From Neisseriaceae bacterium ESL0693 (GTDB lineage Bacteria; Pseudomonadota; Gammaproteobacteria; Burkholderiales; Neisseriaceae): DNA of 64,000 bases. Position numbers and translations under genes: made by a program. The stretch covers positions 62,001-126,000 of the forward strand of contig JAQTIE010000006.1 in assembly GCA_029433475.1 (NCBI GenBank), read 5' to 3'. The stretch's first letter is position 1, and the number at the start of each line of letters is the position of its first letter. The notes under the pieces were generated by a model that saw only the letters and a program-made list of their open reading frames with translations, had not been told where the DNA came from and did no database searches. This document shows, one piece after another, positions 57,427 to 64,000 of the stretch.

Positions 57427-57876
57427 TTACGCTGGTTCTGTGGTTTGATGTTGCGGATTTTCTGATCGCAATTGAGCTGATAATTTATCCAGAATACCAT
57501 TGATGAATTTATAGCTATCCGTTCCACCATAAGTTTTGGTGATTTCAATGGCTTCATTAATAATCACTGGATAAGGGGTTTCCGGCATGGCCGCTAATTC
57601 ATGATAAGCCATCAACAATACAGCCCGTTCTACCGGATTCAATTCGTCTTCATGCCGGTCCAGCAACGGACGAATGTATTTCATGTATTCGCGCTGATGA
57701 TTGAAGGCACCGAAGAAAATCTGGGTAAACAGTTCGCCATCGGCTTTATTAAAATAATCATTATCGCGGATATTCTGGGCAATGGTACTGGCTGACTCAT
57801 CAGAATTGAGTAGCGCCTGATACAATGCTTGCACCACAAACTGGCGCGCACGGCGGCGCGGAGTAATCATAGGCAT
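57427..57876 (-). CDS. nusB: transcription antitermination factor NusB
   Basis: All-helical RNA-binding protein that joins NusE/S10 at boxA in rRNA antitermination. The 149-aa protein starts RRRARQFVVQALYQALL and has the conserved EAIEITKTYGGTDSYKFINGILDKL at the C-terminus. It follows ribH by 10 bp, the usual ribH-nusB pair. Confidence 0.95.
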   Translation of the reverse strand: MPMITPRRRARQFVVQALYQALLNSDESASTIAQNIRDNDYFNKADGELFTQIFFGAFNHQREYMKYIRPLLDRHEDELNPVERAVLLMAYHELAAMPETPYPVIINEAIEITKTYGGTDSYKFINGILDKLSAQLRSENPQHQTTEPA

Positions 57877-57886
57877 GTTAATAACC

Positions 57887-58348
57887 TTATGCAGAGGTAT
57901 ATCGGGTTTTTAAAAGATTGGCCATTTCAACGGCCACAATCGCCACGTCACTGCCTTTAATCAGCATACGTGCCATGGCTTGGGCATCGTCTTCAGTAGT
58001 CAGAATGGCGTTGGCAATCGGAATCTGATGATCCAGTGCCACGCGGGATACACCGGCTGAAGCCTCATTGGCCACCAGTTCAAAGTGATAGGTTTCACCG
58101 CGGATCACTACACCGATGGCGATCAATGCATCAAATTGCTGACTTTGTGCCATGGATTTTAACACCAGTGGAATTTCAAGCGCACCAGGTACTGTGGCCA
58201 GCGTAATCTGTTCTTCCGCCACGCCCAGTTTGATCAGACGATCATGACAGGCACGTGTGATTTCTGCACAGATAGGATGAGTGAAGCGTGCTTGTACAAT
58301 ACCAATACGCAAGTGCCGGCCACAATGGTCAGGTGTAATAATGTTCAT
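57887..58348 (-). CDS. ribH: 6,7-dimethyl-8-ribityllumazine synthase
   Basis: Penultimate riboflavin step. 153 aa from the ATG at 58348, which has AAGGA nine bases upstream; the longer frame from 58420 lacks one. Motifs [24 protein letters not shown] (with the catalytic His) and the [15 protein letters not shown] loop are present. Co-transcribed with nusB. Confidence 0.95.
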   Translation of the reverse strand: MNIITPDHCGRHLRIGIVQARFTHPICAEITRACHDRLIKLGVAEEQITLATVPGALEIPLVLKSMAQSQQFDALIAIGVVIRGETYHFELVANEASAGVSRVALDHQIPIANAILTTEDDAQAMARMLIKGSDVAIVAVEMANLLKTRYTSA

Positions 58349-58458
58349 GAAGATTGTCCTTCTTTGTGGGTGTGTGGCTGTAAATCTGAGGTCTAACGGT
58401 GATGAATAATATTTCATCAATCATGCTATTTTACCGCAATAGGCAGCGATTTAGTATT

Positions 58459-59358
58459 TCAGGCAGTTTTCTTTCTGGTTTGTGCTGATGATTTGAGGGA
58501 ACCCAGATAAATCGCCAGCAGAGTAACGAGTACCCCATACCATTGCCACTGATTAATTGGCTTATGCAGTAAAAAGTAATCAATCAGTAAAGCGGCAATG
58601 GGTTCAGTCAGCAATAATAGTCCGGTCAGGGTGAGGGACAATAATGGCACTGCATAGGCAATCAGTGCCCAGGCACAGCATTGCATTACCACACCGTAAA
58701 TCAGAATCAGGATCACATCACTTAGCTGTGTGGGCATAAAACGGGCATGATCAATCAGTAAGGTGGGTATAATCAGTGCTGTGACTCCGCCAATACTGAT
58801 TAAAAGCATCAATGGAAACAAGGCAATCGGTTCGGCATGGTGCGCTTGTCTGATGCAAGCCATCGAGGCGGCCAGTGCCGCACCTGAAACCAGACCGATA
58901 AAAATACCATAGCCGCCATGGCCGTTGTGTCTTAATTCGGGACTGGCAATCAGCACCACGCCTATAATGGCCAGTAACAAACTGAATAGCTGTAATTTAC
59001 TCTGCCGCTCTCCGAAGAAAAACCACGCAATGGCGGCCAGAAAGAAAATCTGCATGCTGTTGAGCAAAGTAGAAATGCCAGGCCCGACCGCATGAATGCT
59101 CTCATGCCAGAAAGCCAGATCGAAGCCGAGAAAAATACCAGAGAGTACTGCAAAACGCCATGCCTTCGGATTTCTGGGCAGGCGCTGCCCAAAATGACGG
59201 GAAAGATACCAGAAAACCAGACCACCGATCAGCAGGCGCCATAATGCAATGGCGTAAGAGCCGATGGGTACAAACTTAACAATCAGACTACCAAGACCAA
59301 AAACCAGACAACCAAATACCAGCCCGATTGCTGCTGATTTTTGTGAAATTGAACGCAC
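58459..59358 (-). CDS. EamA-family (DMT) transporter
   Basis: About 299 aa with ten hydrophobic helices in two EamA repeats. The first contains FGSLIVKF-like and ALWRLLIGG segments; the second ends LTGLLLLTEPIAALLIDYFLL. DMT-family exporters move amino acids, nucleosides or other metabolites; the substrate here is unknown. The GTG at 59358 follows AAAGGA at good spacing and is preferred over an upstream TTG. It lies between ribH and ribB, so export or uptake of a riboflavin-related compound is conceivable but unsupported. Confidence 0.82.
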   Translation of the reverse strand: MRSISQKSAAIGLVFGCLVFGLGSLIVKFVPIGSYAIALWRLLIGGLVFWYLSRHFGQRLPRNPKAWRFAVLSGIFLGFDLAFWHESIHAVGPGISTLLNSMQIFFLAAIAWFFFGERQSKLQLFSLLLAIIGVVLIASPELRHNGHGGYGIFIGLVSGAALAASMACIRQAHHAEPIALFPLMLLISIGGVTALIIPTLLIDHARFMPTQLSDVILILIYGVVMQCCAWALIAYAVPLLSLTLTGLLLLTEPIAALLIDYFLLHKPINQWQWYGVLVTLLAIYLGSLKSSAQTRKKTA

Positions 59359-59502
59359 ACCGTGTCCTTTATCATTCAATGGATACAAAACAATAAGCTA
59401 CCAGAATATCCGGCCGTATGGGCGCGAAGATATTCAGATAGCTTTGATAGAAACGTTGATTCTAAAACAATTCAGATCATAAGAAAACCGTATAATAGCA
59501 GC

Positions 59503-60609
59503 TTAAACAGATTTAGCAGCAGGGGACGCCGGTTCCTCGAAACCCGTGACTTCCAGACCAAAGCCGGTTAAACCGGAAAAAGCGGAAGGCTTGCCCAATA
59601 CGCGCATTTTTTTGATTTTCAAACCAGCCAGAATTTGTGCGCCGATGCCAAAGGTTTTCTGATCCCACTGGCGGATCTGATGTGTGCCTCTGGGTAAGGT
59701 GCGATCCAGTAAAGTGGCTCCGGTTTCTGTGCGGTGCATCAGAATCAGTACACCGGCATCGGCTTTCTGAATGCGGCTCAGCGCATCAGGTAATGACCAG
59801 CTGTGGCGTTGCTGGGGTTGCAGAAAATCTATGGCGCTGAAGGGTTCATGCACACGCACCAAAACTTCACTGGCGTTTTGCGGATCACCTTTAACTAAAG
59901 CCAGATGAGTTTCACCGGAAAGCTGCTCCACATACACATGTTGTTTAAAGTCACCCCAAGGCGTATGAATAGGAGTGACGCTCATTTCTTCGATCAGACT
60001 TTCATGACGGCTACGGTATGCAATCAAATCAGCAATGGTGCCGATTTTAATATCGTGTTCGGCTGCAAAGACTTCTAATTGGGGTAGGCGCGCCATGGTA
60101 CCATCGTCATTGATGACTTCACAGATCACGGCGGCAGGGGTAAGACCGGCCAGTTTGGCTAAATCCACACTGGCTTCCGTGTGACCGGTACGTACCAGTA
60201 CGCCGCCTTTCTGGGAACGCAAGGGGAAAATATGTCCGGGCTGAACAATGTCTTCCGGTTTGGCAGTGGGAGAAACGGCGGCCTGAACCGTATGGGCGCG
60301 ATCAGCGGCAGAAATGCCGGTACTGATGCCATGTGCCGCTTCAATGGATACGGTAAAATTGGTACCGTACTGGGCGCCATTGTGTTCCGTCATCAAGGGC
60401 AGTTTCAGGCGATCCACTATGTCTTCTTCTAGCGGCAGACAAACCAGCCCGCGTGCATGTTTAATCATAAAATTGATGGCTTCAGGAGTGACAAACTGAG
60501 CCGCCATGATTAAATCACCTTCATTCTCACGGTCTTCAGCGTCTGTCAGAATAACCATTTTGCCGGCTTTAATATCGGCAATAATTTCGGGGATACTAGA
60601 AATAGTCAT
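59503..60609 (-). CDS. ribB: 3,4-dihydroxy-2-butanone-4-phosphate synthase with degenerate GTP cyclohydrolase II-like domain (RibBX type)
   Basis: 368 aa. The N-terminal domain (1-200) has DAEDRENEGDLIMAAQ, RTGHTEASVDL and ICEVINDDG and makes the four-carbon unit of riboflavin. The C-terminal 165 residues align in layout with RibA, but where RibA has the zinc-binding cysteines this protein has RVHEPFSAIDFLQ and no Cys. The cyclohydrolase activity should therefore be absent. This matches the RibBX variant known in Proteobacteria. A separate ribA must exist elsewhere. No FMN riboswitch was seen upstream. Confidence 0.92.
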   Translation of the reverse strand: MTISSIPEIIADIKAGKMVILTDAEDRENEGDLIMAAQFVTPEAINFMIKHARGLVCLPLEEDIVDRLKLPLMTEHNGAQYGTNFTVSIEAAHGISTGISAADRAHTVQAAVSPTAKPEDIVQPGHIFPLRSQKGGVLVRTGHTEASVDLAKLAGLTPAAVICEVINDDGTMARLPQLEVFAAEHDIKIGTIADLIAYRSRHESLIEEMSVTPIHTPWGDFKQHVYVEQLSGETHLALVKGDPQNASEVLVRVHEPFSAIDFLQPQQRHSWSLPDALSRIQKADAGVLILMHRTETGATLLDRTLPRGTHQIRQWDQKTFGIGAQILAGLKIKKMRVLGKPSAFSGLTGFGLEVTGFEEPASPAAKSV

Positions 60610-60888
60610 AATAAATCGCAATGCTCCATGATTTATGGGTAGGAAATGAGGCTTATTCTACTCTGTATCCTTTACTTTTGCTAAAGACTGATCTGTTTAC
60701 TGGCGAGTGTTTGAAAGAAAAGCATGAAAAACAGATTTAAAGAAAAGTAGGACTAATAAGGCCACGAATGGTGATTTATAGATCAGATATTATATAAAAC
60801 AGAATATTATTTTGTAATAAGAAGCAGCAAGCGGTTATTAAAATTATTATCGTCAGAGACATACTTATTGTGATTATGTCTGTGTGTT

Positions 60889-60910
60889 TTGATCAGCTAT
60901 AACTGATCAA
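60889..60910. promoter_or_regulatory. palindrome TTGATCAG-N6-CTGATCAA
   Basis: Perfect 8-bp arms around CTATAA in the gap upstream of ribB. The form is that of a dimeric regulator's operator; the regulator is unknown. It lies about 280 bp before the ribB start, which is far for direct control. Confidence 0.35.
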
Positions 60911-61017
60911 GAACAATAAAAACCGGAATGTGTCGTACAGATAGCCCCTGTTACATTGAATGCAAGAGATTCAGGGCTTTGGATATTGAGTGATGAGTAA
61001 TACCGATTGTGGTGTTA

Positions 61018-61049
61018 ATGAAGATAGCGTAAAAACGCTACCTTCATTC
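61018..61049 (-). terminator. terminator downstream of the carbonic anhydrase gene
   Basis: AATGAAGATAGCGT / ACGCTACCTTCATT, 14 positions with one mismatch and a 4-nt loop, 17 bp past the stop. Confidence 0.75.
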
Positions 61050-61066
61050 ATACCGATGATTCAAAA

Positions 61067-61801
61067 TCAATTATTGCTGATAACACGATCATTTAAAGGT
61101 TGAATCGGGCGATTGTTGTGTTTTGGCAGATGTTTGGCTATATCTTCAATTTCTGCCACAGACATGGTGATTGGCTGCTTGAATAGAATCCAGGTAACCG
61201 GTTCAGAGCAGGGCGGGGTAGTCAGGGAGCCGCTATAGGTGTAATAAGCTTTATCCGTCGGATATAATTCTTCCGGATTAAAAGCAATATCGGTATCCAG
61301 GCTACCGGCTTTAGCCAGATCTTTGAAGGCAGACAGTTTTTCAAAGTATGAATTATCAGCTCCTTCTTTTACAAATACCGCAATCACCAGAATAGAACCA
61401 TCTTCCGCCTGATGAACAAAATGCAATTCCAGCGGATATCTTACCCCTTCAATGGTGTGTTCGGCATCTTCATGCGCATGAAACTGAACCAGCGTGTATT
61501 CTTTATCATTGTAGGTAATATGATTACCTTTTTGAAAATTGAATTGTAATGAATGGCCGTTGTCAACGATATTGGTCAGGTGGCCGGCGCCATAATTAAA
61601 ACTGATGGCTGGCAGTTTCTGGTCTTCTACTGAATTGAGAATATCAATCGGTGATTGTTTCTGGCCGCTGCTGCATGTTTTCGCATCTTCCATGGTACCC
61701 CAGTTTTCAGGGGATAAATCACCATCATATCCCCAGTGACTTCCATCAGCCCAGGCCAGATTAGCGGCCAGAATTAAAGATAATAATACACTTTTTTTCA
61801 T
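61067..61801 (-). CDS. alpha-type carbonic anhydrase, periplasmic
   Basis: 244 aa. The signal peptide (1-18, ending AWA) is followed by HWGYDGDLSPENWG, CSSGQKQSPIDI, the zinc ligands in VQFHAHEDAEHTIEG (two His) and ELHFVHQ (third), and SLTTPPCSEPVTWILF, which contains the substrate-site Thr and the second Cys of the usual disulfide. Interconverts CO2 and bicarbonate in the periplasm; useful in a CO2-rich host habitat (inference). Confidence 0.95.
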   Translation of the reverse strand: MKKSVLLSLILAANLAWADGSHWGYDGDLSPENWGTMEDAKTCSSGQKQSPIDILNSVEDQKLPAISFNYGAGHLTNIVDNGHSLQFNFQKGNHITYNDKEYTLVQFHAHEDAEHTIEGVRYPLELHFVHQAEDGSILVIAVFVKEGADNSYFEKLSAFKDLAKAGSLDTDIAFNPEELYPTDKAYYTYSGSLTTPPCSEPVTWILFKQPITMSVAEIEDIAKHLPKHNNRPIQPLNDRVISNN

Positions 61802-62420
61802 GTTTTATTCTTTCAAAAAACAATTTGGCCGATAGATAGCATTCTATCTGACCAAAAATAAATTTAAGTTAATTTGTGTTTGATAGGAGTATTTTACCTG
61901 TGATTATTAAGCATAGTCCAGATTATTTACATCATCATTAAATTATATTTTCCTGTAACCATATGGCTTATGGATATGGTTTGAAAATATATTTATATTT
62001 AAATATTTAGTAATGAATAGATGTTGTTATCAATGGATTTTATTTTTGTGTTGTTCATCCCTGACCATTGTTTGGTGTGATGGTATCCGTTACTGATTTT
62101 TATCGGTGATTTGGCTAAAAACTAAATCGGTTATACAAAGCAAGGTCAAACATCTGGTTTTAAAATATAAATAAATTTATTTTTTATAAAATTTATATGA
62201 TAAAACAATTAGCTGATTTCGGTAGTATTATTGGAAATACGTTAATAAAGAATAGCGTTTAATTGTTTGATCAACAAAATACAGGCTTGTGTATTTTTAT
62301 AGAATTAATTATTTATAATATTAAAGGTTTTGTATTTAAATTAAGCATGCATGGATAATGTCTATTATGTATGGCTATTAAAAGATAAATTATCTGAATA
62401 ATGATTTTTAGTCTAATCTT
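61802..62420. other. intergenic region between the carbonic anhydrase gene and ubiC
   Basis: 619 bp, among the most AT-rich of the window (especially 61940-62400). No ORF, tRNA or stable hairpin recognised. It holds the carbonic anhydrase promoter and the ubiC 3' flank. Confidence 0.4.
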
Positions 62421-62954
62421 TTATTTAAAAATAAAATTTTTGATTGCCGGTAAAAAGGTTTCGGTGAGTAATAAGGGTGTCTGATATTGCAGTAAACTTG
62501 AGCGGCGAGCCAGTACCGGTTGATTGGTGGGATTACAGTGGTGATACTGATCAAGACAGGCAAATTCGAATACGCTGCGCTGATGTGGCTTTTGATAAAT
62601 ACGACTGCCCAGGGTCTGAGTACCGCATTGCATGCTTTTTTGCCAATGAAAGGCATCTGTTCTGCAAATGCTGCGAGCCCAGATCACGGCAGTGCCGCTT
62701 AAACACAGTTGCACCTCACGGCGATAACCAACCTGTGTACACAATAACGGATATTCATCCGCCTCAATATCTCCCTCACCCAGTTGCCTGACCACCACCG
62801 AAAAATCAGTATCCAGTTTTTTCAGGGCATCAGTCAATGGGATGGCAGTTAATAATGCTATATGATTATTAACCATAGGCAGGGTGTGTATCAAATCTTG
62901 TGCTGAAATCCAGTGATTAAGCGGCAAAACAGATAAATCAGTATCAGACAGCAT
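62421..62954 (-). CDS. ubiC: chorismate pyruvate-lyase
   Basis: Forms 4-hydroxybenzoate and pyruvate from chorismate, the first step of ubiquinone synthesis. 177 aa with EVQLCLSGTAVIWARSIC, TLGSRIY, the ARRSSLLQYQTPLLLTETFLP C-terminal signature and the product-binding Glu in TETFLP. Its ATG at 62954 lies inside the last codons of ribE (11-bp overlap), so the two are translated in tandem. It supplies the same pathway as coq7. Confidence 0.88.
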   Translation of the reverse strand: MLSDTDLSVLPLNHWISAQDLIHTLPMVNNHIALLTAIPLTDALKKLDTDFSVVVRQLGEGDIEADEYPLLCTQVGYRREVQLCLSGTAVIWARSICRTDAFHWQKSMQCGTQTLGSRIYQKPHQRSVFEFACLDQYHHCNPTNQPVLARRSSLLQYQTPLLLTETFLPAIKNFIFK

Positions 62955-63558
62955 GTTGTCGGGCAAGGAATTGCTGAACGGTGTGCACAATGGCCTGTGT
63001 CTGGGCATCAATTTCCAGATTGATGATGTCGCCTACCTGACATTGGCCGAATAATGTTCTATTCAGGGTTTCCGGAATAAGATGGACATTGAATTCCTGA
63101 TCGGTGACATCGCCAATGGTCAGGCTACAGCCGTTGAGCCCGATAAATCCTTTGGTCATGATATAAGGTGCTGCCTGAGTGGGCAGACGAAACCAGACGG
63201 TACGGTTATTGGGCTGATCAATGATGCGGGTTATTTCCGTAGTGGTCAGCACATGGCCACTCATCACATGACCGCCGATTTCATCGCCAAAACGCGCTGC
63301 CCGTTCAATATTGATCTGATCGCCTACCTGAAGTGTGCCCAGATTGGTTCTGGTCAGACTTTCAGCCATGACATCAAATGTCACTTGATGGTGATTGATG
63401 GTTGTAATCGTCAGACAGCAGCCATTGTTGGCAATAGAGGCACCTTGCTGCAATTTGTCTGTACAGTTTTCAGGCAATTCTACCGTCAGTGTACGCAATT
63501 GTTTGCGTTCATCAATATGGGTAATTGTGCCCAGACCCTGAACAATACCGGTAAACAT
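62944..63558 (-). CDS. ribE: riboflavin synthase, alpha chain
   Basis: Dismutates two lumazine molecules to riboflavin. The 204-aa protein has two tandem lumazine-synthase-fold repeats (MFTGIVQG..., and a second from about residue 95), with NGCCLTIT and NGCSLTIG as matching substrate loops and GHVMSGHV. ATG at 63558; a GTG two codons earlier is less likely. It completes ribB-ribH-ribE in this window. Confidence 0.95.
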   Translation of the reverse strand: MFTGIVQGLGTITHIDERKQLRTLTVELPENCTDKLQQGASIANNGCCLTITTINHHQVTFDVMAESLTRTNLGTLQVGDQINIERAARFGDEIGGHVMSGHVLTTTEITRIIDQPNNRTVWFRLPTQAAPYIMTKGFIGLNGCSLTIGDVTDQEFNVHLIPETLNRTLFGQCQVGDIINLEIDAQTQAIVHTVQQFLARQHAV

Positions 63559-63590
63559 AAACACTCGCTTTCAGGCGATGAAAAGAAGGA

Positions 63591-64000
63591 TTATTTGGTA
63601 TGTGCTTTCAGTCGCACCTGTTTTCTTTGTTCGGCTTCAGCAAAACGGCGTTTTTGTTCTTCCGTTTCCAGCTTTAAAGGAGCCACTGCAATGGGTTTTC
63701 CCTGTTTATCAACCGCCACCATACTAAAGTAACAACTGTTGGTATGACGTACATCGCGGGTCTGAATGTTTTGCGCTTCTACCCGGATGCCCACTTCCAT
63801 AGAGGTACGGCCAACATGGTTAACACAAGCATAAAAAGTCACCATTTCACCGACATGGATGGCTTCTTTAAAAATAACCTGATCCACCGATAAGGTAACC
63901 ACATATTCACCAGAATAACGGCTGGCACAGGCATAAGCAACCTGATCCAGTAATTTAAGCAGATCACCGCCGTGAACATTACCATTAAAATTGGCCATGG
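63591..64000 (-). CDS. acyl-CoA thioesterase, hotdog fold (5' end beyond window)
   Basis: At least 136 residues of a YciA/ACOT-type thioesterase, with MANFNGNVHGGDLLKLLDQ carrying the catalytic-site residues, SVDQVIFKEAIHVGE and NHVGRTSMEVG. An ATG at 63998 exists, but relatives carry about 20 residues before this point, including a VLMTPDMAN-like strand, so the true start probably lies past position 64000. The C-terminus is charged (EEQKRRFAEAEQRKQ). Confidence 0.85.
   Translation of the reverse strand, partial: MANFNGNVHGGDLLKLLDQVAYACASRYSGEYVVTLSVDQVIFKEAIHVGEMVTFYACVNHVGRTSMEVGIRVEAQNIQTRDVRHTNSCYFSMVAVDKQGKPIAVAPLKLETEEQKRRFAEAEQRKQVRLKAHTK

Larger units (their letters stand above)
60610..61066. 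other. intergenic region between ribB and the carbonic anhydrase gene
   Basis: 457 bp, AT-rich, no ORF. It contains the palindrome at 60889-60910 and the terminator at 61018-61049. The ribB promoter should lie within 60620-60720, but no convincing -35/-10 pair was picked out. Confidence 0.4.

Noticed and set aside
60610-60720. FMN riboswitch upstream of ribB
   Set aside because: None of the conserved multi-helix FMN aptamer blocks can be found in the leader.

Overview
This is a chromosomal window from a betaproteobacterium of the family Neisseriaceae. The evidence is the pilMNOPQ-aroK-aroB order divergent from ponA, the hemCDXY block, the MaeB malic enzyme, CrcB, YbiT and RibB with a degenerate RibA domain. 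The moderately AT-rich base composition and the gene set fit a host-associated genus such as Snodgrassella. The genus is an inference; the family is well supported.

Layout. At 1-7.4 kb, on the minus strand, lie the type IV pilus alignment and secretin genes pilMNOPQ, then aroK, aroB and the 5' end of trmB. At 7.5-23.5 kb, mostly on the plus strand, are ponA, ppk2, proA, htpX, coq7, hemC-hemD-hemX-hemY, hemE, cardiolipin synthase and a glutamine-synthetase-like ligase. At 23.8-26.9 kb is an accessory repeat region. At 27-45 kb are katA, erpA, maeB, greB, a MoxR/DUF58/transglutaminase operon, poxB, hpf, grxB, hemF, a ClC channel, ybiT and a GNAT acetyltransferase. At 45.5-47.1 kb is a small ABC exporter pair that looks acquired. 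At 47.3-55.1 kb are crcB, a Nudix hydrolase, gloB, dgt, tRNA-Arg, tRNA-Glu, recG and ilvD. At 55.3-64 kb are an RDD membrane protein, a 1.4-kb gap with gene debris, ribH-nusB, a DMT transporter, ribB(X), a periplasmic carbonic anhydrase, ubiC, ribE and a truncated acyl-CoA thioesterase.

The exceptional part is 23.8-26.9 kb. All of it is read on the minus strand. Five promoter copies (TTGACA-N16/17-CAATAT) each precede a structured RNA (hairpin H). Three modules also carry a 38-44-codon leader ORF whose stop overlaps the start of an 83-84-aa protein of unknown function. In every complete module two segments of the H RNA (one hairpin loop and one junction strand) are perfectly complementary over 7-8 nt to two sites in the leader of the same module, one of them at the ribosome-binding site. 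These segments differ between modules, and their targets differ in the matching way. This is the architecture of the phage P1/P7 c4-icd-ant antisense immunity operon, here repeated and attached to an unfamiliar small protein. A second hairpin with compensatory changes and a T-rich 3' flank lies between promoter and H and looks like an attenuator. Two further modules are deletion remnants with an identical scar.

The other genes form ordinary housekeeping groups: pilus assembly, shikimate and aromatic precursor synthesis, tetrapyrrole synthesis (hemC, D, E, F plus X/Y), riboflavin synthesis (ribB, ribH, ribE) and oxidative stress/iron-sulfur maintenance (katA, erpA). Most genes carry recognisable intrinsic terminators.
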